Shown piece after piece: positions 34,576 to 43,167 of a stretch of 64,000 nt of DNA. Source of the stretch: JADJOY01 sp016713535 [NCBI: Deltaproteobacteria bacterium] (lineage in GTDB: Bacteria; JADJOY01); contig JADJOY010000004.1 in assembly GCA_016713535.1 (NCBI GenBank), forward strand, positions 371,992 to 435,991, given 5' to 3'. A program made the position numbers and the translations under genes. The notes under the pieces were generated by a model. That model searched no databases. It was given only the letters and a program-made list of their open reading frames with translations, and was not told where the DNA came from. How positions within the stretch are numbered: position 1 is the first letter of the stretch; every line of letters begins with the position of its first letter.

Positions 34576-35739
34576 TCACCGCCGGTCGAGGTTCACTTCA
34601 CGACGTTCGTCCGCTCGCCCGGGGACCAGCCGGCGCCGGAGCCAGCGCTGCGCCGGCATCTCGAGGAACACGAAGCTCGCGCGCGCGACGATCACGAGGC
34701 ACACGAAGAACGCGATCAGCGTCGCCGGAGCGTAGAAGATCTCGCTGCTCGCGCCGGCCCAGCGCGCGACGGCGACGAACAGGAGCTGGAGCGGGAAGTG
34801 GAGGAGGTACGAGGAATAGGAAACGTCGCCGAGCCAGGTGAGGGTGGAGGTCGCGCGGAGCCCGGTCGTCTCGAGGATGCCGAGGGTCAGGATCGTCACC
34901 GGGAAGACCCCGAGCACACAGGTCCAGTAGAGGTTCCACTCGCGGTGGAACGCGAGCCCCGCGAGCGACCACGCCGCGACCGTCGCGACCACGAGCGGCC
35001 ACCTCGCCTGACGGGCGCGACCCGCGTCGACGATTCGCTCGTAGAGCCGGAACACGCATCCGCCCAGGAAGAAGGATCCGATGCCCGACCCGAGCGCCGG
35101 GTTGGCCTTGCTCACGACCACGTGTCCCAGCGCCGAGAGCGCGGCCAGCACCGTCAGCCCCGTCGGGACGAATCGGCACAGGACGAAGAAGACCGCGTAC
35201 AGGAAGATCTCGACCGAAACCGACCACACCGGAGCGTTGAACGAATACCCGCGCTCGAAGCCCCACGAGGATGCGAACAGCAGGTTGAGCACGAAGTGCC
35301 GGGCGTCGTTCCAGGCGTAGACGAAGTCCGAACCCGACGTCCGCCGGAACGCCGCCTGCGCCGCCGCGACGACGAGCAAGGTCGCGAGGTGCAGCGGGTA
35401 GAGCCTCGAGAAGCGAAGCGCGCCGAAGACGGGCGCCGAGATCCGGCGCCCACGGATGGGTGTCGCGTAGAGCCAGAAGAAGATGAAGCCCGACAGGACG
35501 AAGAAGAGATCGACCGCGAGCCAGCCCTTCGCGTAGAGCGGGCGAAACAGGGCGTAGAAGGGCAGCCGGGCCGCGGTGTAGGCGCCGGGCTCGGTGCCGG
35601 CGTAGAAGAAGTGGCCCCAGTGCCAGAAGACGACGCTGAGCGCCGCGACGCCCCGCAGCGCGTCGAGGGAATGGAGGCGCTCGACGGCCGGGCTGGCCGT
35701 GCCAGGCGGGAGCGCGGGCCGTCGAGGCGAGTCGATCAA
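34576..35739 (-). CDS. Acyltransferase family 3 membrane protein (OafA/YrhL type)
   Basis: A 387-residue integral membrane O-acyltransferase of family 3. The hallmark N-terminal segment LHSLDALRGVAALSVVFWHW (about 22-41) carries the catalytic-region histidine. GWLAVDLFFVLSGFIFFWL and about ten membrane helices follow, with RFSRLYPLHLA and a C-terminal SYSSYLLHFPLQLL. Such proteins acetylate polysaccharides, lipids or peptidoglycan. The start is taken as TTG at 35739. Six bp separate it from the downstream sigma-54 activator gene. Confidence 0.85.
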   Translation of the reverse strand: MIDSPRRPALPPGTASPAVERLHSLDALRGVAALSVVFWHWGHFFYAGTEPGAYTAARLPFYALFRPLYAKGWLAVDLFFVLSGFIFFWLYATPIRGRRISAPVFGALRFSRLYPLHLATLLVVAAAQAAFRRTSGSDFVYAWNDARHFVLNLLFASSWGFERGYSFNAPVWSVSVEIFLYAVFFVLCRFVPTGLTVLAALSALGHVVVSKANPALGSGIGSFFLGGCVFRLYERIVDAGRARQARWPLVVATVAAWSLAGLAFHREWNLYWTCVLGVFPVTILTLGILETTGLRATSTLTWLGDVSYSSYLLHFPLQLLFVAVARWAGASSEIFYAPATLIAFFVCLVIVARASFVFLEMPAQRWLRRRLVPGRADERREVNLDRR

Positions 35740-35836
35740 AGAAGGGGCCCCGGCACTCGCGCGGCTCGGCGCGGGCGAAGACTAGCATCCCGCTCCGCCC
35801 GGCCCATCGTGCGGATCGTACATTAGGCTTCGCTCG

Positions 35837-36196
35837 ATGGCCGACGATGACGACGATGGACCGGCGCTCGTGCCCGAGGTGCTGCCGCCCGAGGGACCGC
35901 GCCCCGCGGATCTCCTGCAAGGGCGACTCGAACTCGCGCGGAACCTGCTCTGGGTCGATGCTCTCAACCTGGTGTTGCGCGGCCCGCTCGCGATCAAGCT
36001 CGGCTTCCCGATCGGCGCGCTCGTGACGTTCGTGGTGCTGCGGCGGCTCGGCTGGCGTGGGCGCCGGCTCGCGACCGCCACCGTCCTCGGCGGGCTCTAC
36101 GTGATGACTCCCGACCCGGGCGTCCTGCCGATGGCGGCGATCGCCGGCCTCGTGAGTCCTCTCGGCGGGCCGCCGAGTCGCCGCGGTCCGGTGTGA
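35837..36196 (+). CDS. Small hydrophobic protein, unknown
   Basis: A 119-residue protein: an acidic/proline-rich N-terminus (MADDDDDGPALVPEVLPP), then a hydrophobic region (about 50-110) with one or two membrane helices (GFPIGALVTFVVLRRLGW, VLGGLYVMTPDPGVLPMAAI). No domain is recognised. It has no strong ribosome-binding site, and a TACATT element about 15 bases before the ATG could be a -10 box of a short-leader transcript. It is divergent from the acyltransferase gene. Confidence 0.55.
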   Translation: MADDDDDGPALVPEVLPPEGPRPADLLQGRLELARNLLWVDALNLVLRGPLAIKLGFPIGALVTFVVLRRLGWRGRRLATATVLGGLYVMTPDPGVLPMAAIAGLVSPLGGPPSRRGPV

Positions 36197-36217
36197 TGGC
36201 GTGGTGATGCCGTATTG

Positions 36218-36235
36218 ACCGACCGGCCGGTAGGT
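36218..36235. promoter_or_regulatory. TetR-type operator ahead of the di-iron protein gene
   Basis: The near-perfect palindrome ACCGACCGGCCGGTAGGT lies directly after a TTGACC box (36215-36220). It would cover the spacer of that promoter. ACCGACCGG-CCGGTNGGT operators are common for AcrR/TetR repressors. No TetR gene lies next to it. Confidence 0.55.
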
Positions 36236-36280
36236 TGCAAACATGAAGACCACACGCGGTCCGCGACCGAGGAGGATTGG

Positions 36281-37324
36281 ATGGGGCTGGTGAGCAGCGT
36301 TTCGCGCCGATTGATGCCGTTCGGACTTCCGCTCCGTGTCCAGTTCCCGCCCGATCACCTGCTCGACAGCCGCCCGCTCGAGAAGCTCACCGTCGAGCAG
36401 CTCGAGGCCCGCACCCACCGCCTCGAGAAGCTCGAGAACCTCTACCACAAGGGGCACGACCTCGCGTGGGACGGCAAGAAGCTCCTCGCCCAGCTCGTCA
36501 AGAAGCACGGGCGCATCGAGCTGCCGCAGGAAAAGAAGGAGGCGATCGCCAACGTCTTCTCGGTGATCCTGTGGGGCGAGCTGGCCGCCTGGGAGGTGGC
36601 GAGCTTCCTGGCCGAGCGCATCCGCGACAACAGCGAAGCGAAGATGGCCGCCACCATCCAGACGTTCGACGAGGCGCGCCACTACTACGTGATGCGTGAC
36701 TACCTGCGGCTGCGCGAGATCGAGCTGCCGCCGCCCAACGCGTTCGTGAAGAGCATGCTGGTGCAGCTCATCACCACCGACTCCGCGCTCTTCAAGCTGA
36801 TCGGCATGCAGCTCTTCGTCGAGCACGTCGCGGTGCACCTCTTCAAGGCGATCGCCGACACCCACGTCGAGCCGGTGCTGTCGGCGCTGATGCCGTATTT
36901 CGGCCGTGACGAGGCTCGTCACGTCGGCCTCGGCAAGCTCTACCTTCCCGACGTGCTGTCGAAGATCAGCCGCCGCGAGGCGATCGAGCTGCAGGCCTAC
37001 CAGCTCTGGCTGATGAGCTTCATGCAGCTCAGCATGGAGCTGCACCGCAAGGACGCCGACGTGCTCGGCATCGACCTGCAGGCGTCGCTGCGCCGCGCGA
37101 TGCGCGAGCAGAGCCGCATGCTCGACGAGATCGCGAGCCACCCGCGGGTGCGCGGGCTGATCGTGCTGCCCGAGCGCCTTCGCTTCCTCAACCGCTGGTT
37201 CATCGAGAACGTGTGGGCGAGTGGCGACGGCGCCCAGGAGGGCGCTCTCACCAAGCCGTGGATGCTCGGCGCCCGCGGCACCGCGGTGCGCGTCGCCGTG
37301 CGCGCCTGGGGAGCGATCGCGTAG
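36281..37324 (+). CDS. Ferritin-like di-iron protein
   Basis: A 347-residue, largely helical protein with two copies of the carboxylate di-iron signature: [15 protein letters not shown] and [15 protein letters not shown], each preceded by a helix with a ligand glutamate ([12 protein letters not shown] and [11 protein letters not shown]). This E...ExxH twice pattern is that of ribonucleotide-reductase-R2-like and other ferritin-superfamily oxygenases. The reaction is unknown; fatty-acid or amine oxidation are options. AGGAGGATTGG sits just before the ATG at 36281, which decides this start over a TTG at 36215. A TetR-type operator lies upstream and a CTCCGT hairpin just after the stop. Confidence 0.78.
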   Translation: MGLVSSVSRRLMPFGLPLRVQFPPDHLLDSRPLEKLTVEQLEARTHRLEKLENLYHKGHDLAWDGKKLLAQLVKKHGRIELPQEKKEAIANVFSVILWGELAAWEVASFLAERIRDNSEAKMAATIQTFDEARHYYVMRDYLRLREIELPPPNAFVKSMLVQLITTDSALFKLIGMQLFVEHVAVHLFKAIADTHVEPVLSALMPYFGRDEARHVGLGKLYLPDVLSKISRREAIELQAYQLWLMSFMQLSMELHRKDADVLGIDLQASLRRAMREQSRMLDEIASHPRVRGLIVLPERLRFLNRWFIENVWASGDGAQEGALTKPWMLGARGTAVRVAVRAWGAIA

Positions 37325-37342
37325 TTCGTTTCGCGGCTGGAG

Positions 37343-37364
37343 GGTCGTCGCTCCGTCGACGACC
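37343..37364 (+). repeat. CTCCGT-loop hairpin after the di-iron gene
   Basis: GGTCGTCG (37343-37350) and CGACGACC (37357-37364) pair perfectly over 8 bp around CTCCGT, after GGCTGGAG. It is 18 bp after the stop codon. The stem differs at several paired positions from the GGCCGCG copies, which is good evidence that pairing is conserved. Confidence 0.72.
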
Positions 37365-37475
37365 GCCGGTTTCCGTCCGCGCCCGCCCCGCGACGCCTGT
37401 AACGCCGTCCGCCCCCACGACACTCTCCCTCCACGCCGGTCGGGTACGCTGGCCGGCCGAGATCGGGAGAGAGCC

Positions 37476-38597
37476 ATGTCTGCCTTGCGGAAGGTCGTGC
37501 CCGCCGTGCTGGCGGTGCTGATCACCTCGTGTTCGAGCGCCTCGGGCGGAGACCGCTCCGGGAACGACCCGGACCGCTACCCGGCCAAGCCGGGCGAGTC
37601 CCTCGCCACCTTCGCGGGCGGCTGCTTCTGGTGCATGGAGACGCCGTTCGAGAAGCTGCCGGGCGTCACCGCGGTGATCTCGGGGTACAGCGGCGGCGCC
37701 GAGGAGAACCCCACCTACGAGCAGGTCGCCTCGGGGACCACCGGCCACGCCGAGTCGGTCCAGGTCCACTTCGACGCCGCCCGGATCTCCTATCCCCAGC
37801 TCCTCGACATCTTCTGGCGCCAGATCGATCCCACCGACGCCGGCGGCCAGTTCGTCGATCGCGGCCGCCAGTACCGCAGCGCGATCTTCGTCCACGACGC
37901 CGAGCAGCGCCGCCTCGCCGAGGGGTCCAAGGAGGCGCTCGCGAAGAACGGCCGGTTCTCGAAGCCGATCGTCACCGAGATCGTCGACTACGCGCGCTTC
38001 TGGCCAGCCGAGGAGTATCACCAGGACTTCTTCGAGAAGAGCCCGGTCCGTTACCACACCTACCGGGCGGGCTCCGGACGAGACGTTTTCATCGAGAAGG
38101 TGTGGGGCAAGGACAAAGCCGTCATGGTTCCCGAGAAGACCTCCGCGACCGAACCCACGTTCACCAAGCCGAGCGCCGCCGAGCTCGAGAAGAAGCTCAC
38201 GCCGCTTCAGCTCAAGGTCACCCAGCACGAAGGCACCGAGCCGCCGTTCCGTAACGACTACTGGGACAACCACGAGGACGGCGTCTACGTCGACGTGGTG
38301 AGCGGCGAGCCGCTCTTCAGCTCCAGGGACAAGTTCGAGAGCGGCACCGGCTGGCCGAGCTTCACCAAGCCGCTCGAGCCCGCGAACGTGGTCACGCGCT
38401 CCGACGACAAGATGTTCATGAGCCGCGTCGAGGTGCGCAGCAAGCACGCCGACAGCCACCTCGGCCACGTCTTCAACGACGGACCCGCGCCCACCGGGCT
38501 GCGCTACTGCATGAACAGCGCGTCGCTGCGCTTCGTCCCCGAGCAAGACCTCGAGAAGGAAGGTTACGGACAGTACGCGTCGCTCTTCAGAGAATGA
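37476..38597 (+). CDS. msrAB: MsrA-MsrB fusion, lipoprotein-type methionine sulfoxide reductase
   Basis: A 373-residue exported repair enzyme that reduces both stereoisomers of methionine sulfoxide in periplasmic proteins. A lipoprotein-like signal ([11 protein letters not shown]) precedes MsrA (about 40-200, [12 protein letters not shown] with the catalytic Cys, [23 protein letters not shown]) and MsrB (about 240-370, [33 protein letters not shown] with the catalytic Cys). The MsrB part lacks the CxxC zinc ligands (EPLFSS where a cysteine is usual), so it is the metal-free form. The 3' end overlaps the convergent histidine kinase gene by 11 bp. Confidence 0.92.
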   Translation: MSALRKVVPAVLAVLITSCSSASGGDRSGNDPDRYPAKPGESLATFAGGCFWCMETPFEKLPGVTAVISGYSGGAEENPTYEQVASGTTGHAESVQVHFDAARISYPQLLDIFWRQIDPTDAGGQFVDRGRQYRSAIFVHDAEQRRLAEGSKEALAKNGRFSKPIVTEIVDYARFWPAEEYHQDFFEKSPVRYHTYRAGSGRDVFIEKVWGKDKAVMVPEKTSATEPTFTKPSAAELEKKLTPLQLKVTQHEGTEPPFRNDYWDNHEDGVYVDVVSGEPLFSSRDKFESGTGWPSFTKPLEPANVVTRSDDKMFMSRVEVRSKHADSHLGHVFNDGPAPTGLRYCMNSASLRFVPEQDLEKEGYGQYASLFRE

Positions 38598-40271
38598 CCG
38601 TGAAGGTGGTGCCGGCGGCGCTGGTCTCGAACGAGACCGCGCCTCCGCGCGCCTCCGCGATCGCCTTCACGATCGCGAGCCCGAGCCCGGTGCCGCCGCC
38701 GTCGCGTTCGGTGGTGAAGAAGCGCTCGAAGATCCGCGCCTTGTTGCGCTCGCTGATGCCGGGGCCGTGGTCGGTGACGCGCACCCGCACCCGCGGCGGG
38801 TGCGCGCCGTCACCCTCGCGAGGGTGGGGCGCGGCGTCGACCACCACCTCCACCGGCTTGCCGGCGCCGTGGCGGACGGCGTTGTCGATCAGGTTGCCGA
38901 TCGCCGACTCGAGGTGCTCGGGCACGATCGCGAGCCGCTCGGGCGCGCCCGCGGTGTCGAGTCGCACCAGCGCGCCGTGGCGCTCGGCCAGCTCCTCGAG
39001 GAGGGGGCGCAGCGCCACCGGCTGGTGCGTGGCGCCGTCGGCGCGGCGGTTCTCGATCCGCGCCAGCTCGAGGAGCCGGCTCACGAGCCGCTCGGATCGG
39101 GCGGTGGCGGCGGCGATGTTGTCGAGGAAGCGCGTGCGCTGCTCCGCGCTCATGTCGGCCCAGCTCTCGCGCAAGAGCTCGGCGGCGCCGCCGATGCTGG
39201 TGAGCGGCGCCTTCAGGCTCGTGGGTGACGTCCGCGGCGAAGTCGCGCACGTAGTCGGCACGCGCACCGAGCTCGTGGGTCATGCGGTCGAGGGCATAGC
39301 GCAGCTCGTCGATCTCCGACGGCGCGAGCCGCCCGAAGACCGGCATCGCCCGGGTGCGGCCGCGCGCCACTTCACGCGCGGCGGCGGTGAGCGCCCGCAC
39401 CGGGCGCACGATCGCGCGCGCGCTCAGGAAGCTCATCGCGACGATCACCGCGAGGGTGACCACGCCGACGCTCAGGATCCAGTGGCGCTCGTGCCACAGC
39501 GCTTCGAGCGGGTCGAGGCTGGTGCGCGACATCGACACCACGCCGATCACGTCGTCGTGAAAGCGCACCGGCATCGCGGTGTGGACCCGCACCCGCCCGC
39601 GGCGGCGCATGCTGCCGAGCGGCGGCACCGGGCGGTCGCTGTTCCTCTGCCGCGCCACCGCCTCGTATTCGCCGCGCAGCGCCGCCTGCACCTCGGGAAG
39701 ATCGTCGAAGCACGCTCCCAGATCGCTGCCGCTCGACGCCACCACGCAGCCGTTCTCGTCGAGGACCCTGGCGCCGCTCAGGTTCATGCGCTTGGCGCGG
39801 CGCAGGATCTGGCTGAACTGGCGGCCGATCCGCCACTCGAGCCCGTCGCGGTCCTCGGCCCACCGGGTGGGCGGCGGCATGCGCGGCGCGATGCCCTTCC
39901 GGAGGTCGATCTCCGGCTGCACCGGCGCGAACGCGAGCGTCGGCAAGGCGCCGCTCACGTACGGGATCGAGCGCATCGTCTCGGTGCTCTCGTCGGTGAG
40001 GCCGGCGAGGTCAGGATCGACGAGGGGCTCGTGTCGGCCCAGCGCTGCCGCCACGACTCGCCGATCTGCACCGACTCGGCGATCAAGCTGCGCTCGGTCT
40101 CATGGACCAGCGCGTCCGAGTAGAGCCTGAGCTGCGCGATCACCAGCGCCGGCGCCACCGGCACCGTCACCGCGACGCCGAGGAGCAGGAGCAGGATGTT
40201 GGGGCGAAGCCGCGGCCACTGCGCCGCGGCGGCGCGGCGGGCGGCTCGGGCGCGCTCGTGGCCGCGCTCAT
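38587..40271 (-). CDS. Two-component sensor histidine kinase (several frameshifts)
   Basis: A membrane histidine kinase of about 560 residues. In order there is a first membrane helix ([19 protein letters not shown]), a periplasmic sensor region (about 40-230), a second helix ([19 protein letters not shown]), HAMP ([15 protein letters not shown]), the phospho-acceptor box [16 protein letters not shown] and an HATPase with [17 protein letters not shown] and [12 protein letters not shown]. The reading frame breaks near 39215 (one surplus base), 40024 (one missing base in a G run) and between 40215 and 40271. Total length modulo three fits these corrections, so assembly error is likely. It starts eight bases after the response-regulator stop. 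The signal is unknown. Confidence 0.78.
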
Positions 40272-40278
40272 CCCACGC

Positions 40279-40995
40279 TCACGAGCGGATCCGGTAGCCG
40301 AGCCCGTGGACGGTCTCGATCGGCTCGCCGCCCGCCTCGCGGAACTTGGCGCGGATGTGGCGGACGTGGCTGTCGAGAGTACGCTCGGCGGTCCCGTCCT
40401 CGCCGTAGACGCGCTCGATCAGCTCGTCCCGTGAATAGAGCCGTCCCGGCGCGGTGAGCAGCACCTCGACGAGGGTGAACTCGGTGGCGGTGAGCCGCAC
40501 CTCGCGTCCCTGCCAGGTACAGCGGTGGCGCTCGACGTCGAGGACCAGCGCGCCGTGGTGGAGCGGGCGGCGCGCCGCGGGCTCGCCGTGAGCCGCCGCG
40601 GCGCCGCTCGCCTCACCGGGGTAGGCGCGCCGCAGCAGCGCCTTGACCCGCGCCACCAGCTCGCGCGGGCTGAACGGCTTGGTCAGGTAGTCGTCGCCGC
40701 CGAGCTCGAGGCCCACGATGCGATCGACCTCGTCGGCGCGGCTCGACAGGAAGAGCACCGGCACGCGCCCGTTGGCGCCGGGACCCTTGGCGCGGATGCG
40801 GCGGCACACCTCGAGGCCGTCCTCCTCGGGCATGACGATGTCGAGGACCACCAGGTCGACGGGCTCGAGGACGAAGGTGTCGATCGCCTCGGCGCCGTCG
40901 GCGGCCTCGACGCAGCGGTGGCCGGCCTTCTCGAGCGCGAAGCGGATCACCTCGCGGGTGTGGCCATCGTCGTCGACCACCAGGATGCGTGCCAT
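40279..40995 (-). CDS. OmpR-family response regulator
   Basis: A 238-residue regulator: receiver domain (about 1-120: ILVVDDDGHTREV, phospho-Asp in LVVLDIVMPEEDG, Lys in YLTKPFSPREL) and a winged-helix DNA-binding domain (about 140-238: LTATEFTLVEVLL, RTLDSHVRHIRAKF, VHGLGYRIRS). GAGGAG sits five bases before the ATG at 40995. An in-frame ATG at 41100 with a strong GGAGGAG would add 35 residues and cannot be excluded. It is cotranscribed with the histidine kinase. Confidence 0.9.
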   Translation of the reverse strand: MARILVVDDDGHTREVIRFALEKAGHRCVEAADGAEAIDTFVLEPVDLVVLDIVMPEEDGLEVCRRIRAKGPGANGRVPVLFLSSRADEVDRIVGLELGGDDYLTKPFSPRELVARVKALLRRAYPGEASGAAAAHGEPAARRPLHHGALVLDVERHRCTWQGREVRLTATEFTLVEVLLTAPGRLYSRDELIERVYGEDGTAERTLDSHVRHIRAKFREAGGEPIETVHGLGYRIRS

Positions 40996-41210
40996 CCACT
41001 CCTCGCCCGCGAAGCGCTCGTTCCAGGCCAATCTTCGTGGGCCGCTCGCGCCACGTAAAGCCGGGGCTCGGTCGGTGCGTCGGGTCGCCAGCGCCTGCAT
41101 CGTCGTCTCCTCCGTCGCCTTGATCGGCTGGGGCGCGAGCACACCACCGCGCGGTGCGCGCGCGGTGGACCGTCGGTGCAGAGATCGTGCAGGCGAGGGC
41201 GTGGCGCTGG

Positions 41211-41230
41211 GTCGGTGACGGAGCACCGAC
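41211..41230 (-). repeat. CTCCGT-loop hairpin after the radical SAM gene
   Basis: On the minus strand GTCGGTG, loop CTCCGT, CACCGAC: a perfect 7-bp stem preceded by GTGGAGC and placed 22 bp after the radical SAM stop. Another stem sequence unlike the other copies, still fully paired. Confidence 0.7.
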
Positions 41231-41252
41231 GCTCCACGGGCGGACGCCGCGC

Positions 41253-42844
41253 TCACACGCTCGCAGGCAGCAGCGCGCCGAAGGCGCCCGCCTGCGCCGG
41301 CTCCCCTGCGAGCTGCGCGGCGAGGCGCCGCCGGTAGCGCACGTGGCGGAGCCGGCTCGCCTCCACGAGCGGCGCCCACGCCGCGCCGGTGAGGCGGTTT
41401 CGGATCAGCCGGTGCCAGACACCGTTGGCGTGCTTGTAGAGGAAGCTGCCCGCGAGGTAGGGCAGCGCCTCGGCGGCACTCGCCGGGCGCGCGCCGCCAG
41501 ATCGAGCCGGGGCTGAAGACGCGCTCGTAGCGGCGCGCGTAGCCGTCGAATAGCTCTTCCGGGCTCATGTGGCGCGGGCGGAACACCGCGTGCGCGGTGT
41601 CGTAGAGGTCCCAGTCGCGTGCAGCAGGCGGCGGTCGGCCTCCATGCGGTGGAAGAGCGGCGTGCCCGGGTAGGGCGTGAGTATGTGGAAGGTGGCGCAC
41701 GCCACGCGGTTCTCCTCGATCCACGCCACGGTGCGGTCGAAGACGTCGGGGCGGTCGTGGTCGAAGCCGAGGACGAAGCTCGCGGTGACCGCGATGCCGT
41801 GGTCGTGGAGGATCTTCACCCGGCGCGCGTAGTCGGCGGGGCGCGGCGTGCGCTTGCGGGAGTCGCTCAGGTTGTCGTCGGTGAGCGACTCGAAGCCGAC
41901 GAATACGCCGGTGCAGCCCGAGAGCGCCAGCTCGCGCACCAGCGTGGGATCGTCGGTGACGTCGATCGACACCGCCGCGGACCAGATCTTGCCGAGCGGG
42001 CGCAGCGCCGCGGCGAGCGCCCGCAGGTAGGCGGGCCGCGACGCGAGGTTGTTGTCGAGGAAGACCGCGTAGGGACGCCGGTCGGCGGCGATCTCGGCCG
42101 CCACCTGCGCCGGGTCGCGCATCTGGTAGGGCACGTCGAGCCCCTCGGTGGCCAGGTAGCAGAACTCGCAGCGGTTGTGGCAGCCGCGGGTCGCGATCAC
42201 GCTCGCCGCCGTGAGGAAGGACTCGCGTGGCACCAGCGTGCGCCGCGGCGGGGGCTCGTCGCGGAAGCGGGTGCGGTAGCCGGCCCGGTACTCGGGCGCG
42301 AGGCGCTCCGCCTCGACGTCGGCGAGGATCGTGGGCCACAGCGCCGTGCCTTCGCCGATGGCGAGGGCGTCGGCGTGCGGGCGCGCCTCCTCGGGGCACG
42401 AGGTGACGTGCAGCCCGCCGAGCACCACGCGCGCGCCGCGGGCGTGGTACCAGTCGGCGAGGGCGTAGGCGCGGCGCGCGAAGGTGAGGTGGACGGTGAT
42501 CCCGACCACCTGCGGGAACGGCTCGGCGGGAGGTGGGCCTTGGAGGAGGTTCTCGTCCCAGTAGCGCACCTCCCAGCCCGGCGCGTCGCCGCGGCCACGC
42601 TGGTGAGCGCCAGGCTCGGCGTGAGCACGTGCTTGGCGAAGCTCGACGCCGGGTCCTTCGGGTAGAACGGGTTGATCAGGAGCGCGCTGCGCGGCGCGGG
42701 CGGTGGCGTGACGACCGCCGGGTCGAGGGCGGGCGCCCTCCACATGGCGGGCGCGATCGGCCGCCCGCGGCGGCGCCGCAGGAACGGCGCGAGCCAGCGC
42801 GCTTCGAGGTCGGTGGGGGTCGGGTGAGCGGTCGATCGTTCCAC
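41253..42844 (-). CDS. B12-binding radical SAM protein (three frameshifts)
   Basis: An enzyme of about 530 residues with a cobalamin-binding-like N-terminal domain (SALLINPFYPKDPASSFAKH, then VVGITVHLTFARRAYALADW and GGLHVTSCPEEARPHADA) and a radical SAM domain whose 4Fe-4S cluster motif is CxxxCxxC in RGCHNRCEFCYLATEG. Then come FLDNNLASRPAYLRAL and VGFESLTDDNLSDSRKR. The C-terminal helical part (FDGYARRYERVFSPGSIW) is like DUF4070-type members that methylate or modify lipids. The frame is broken near 42582, 41619 and 41495; single-base corrections give one open frame ending at 41253. The start is GTG 42844 with GAGGAG seven bases ahead. The substrate is unknown. Confidence 0.8.
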
Positions 42845-43167
42845 GGCGAGGCTCCTCGTCGGCACCCGGGCGGGGTGCGAGCGGAGCGCAACCAAGCGCG
42901 GGATGGGCGCGGGATCGGGGACGAGCGGTGCAGGCCGCGTGCAGCGGTCGCCGCCGGCTGGCGCGCCTTGGCGCGGCGCGTCAGGTTCGCTAGATAAGCG
43001 GGTGCGGAGCCGTGTCCGGGGAACGTCCCCCGGCGCGCTCCGCGGGCCGTTGCCGTGGTGCGAGTCGGGGGTCCGACGGGCCGCGTAGTTGCCGCGAGCG
43101 TTTCGCGCGGCGGCGGCGTCGCCGTGCCTCCGCTCTCGGCACGTCCGGCGCGGCGGAGAGGAACTCC
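42845..43167. other. 323-bp gap with promoter for the oxidase-like gene
   Basis: No gene is seen. Besides the promoter at 42968-42996, the leader has one GC hairpin (CCGGGG, loop, CCCCGG near 43016-43033) and a Shine-Dalgarno GGAGAGGAA just before 43168. Confidence 0.5.
42968..42996 (+). promoter_or_regulatory. Sigma-70 type promoter of the oxidase-like gene
   Basis: TTGGCG at 42968-42973, exactly 17 bases, TAGATA at 42991-42996. A transcript from here would have a leader of about 165 bases with one GC hairpin. Confidence 0.5.

Noticed and set aside
31454-34579. A 1041-codon open frame covering the PLP enzyme and the sigma-54 activator region
   Set aside because: Only the last 382 codons are protein-like. 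The upstream part is an out-of-frame shadow of the sigma-54 activator, typical of high-GC DNA.
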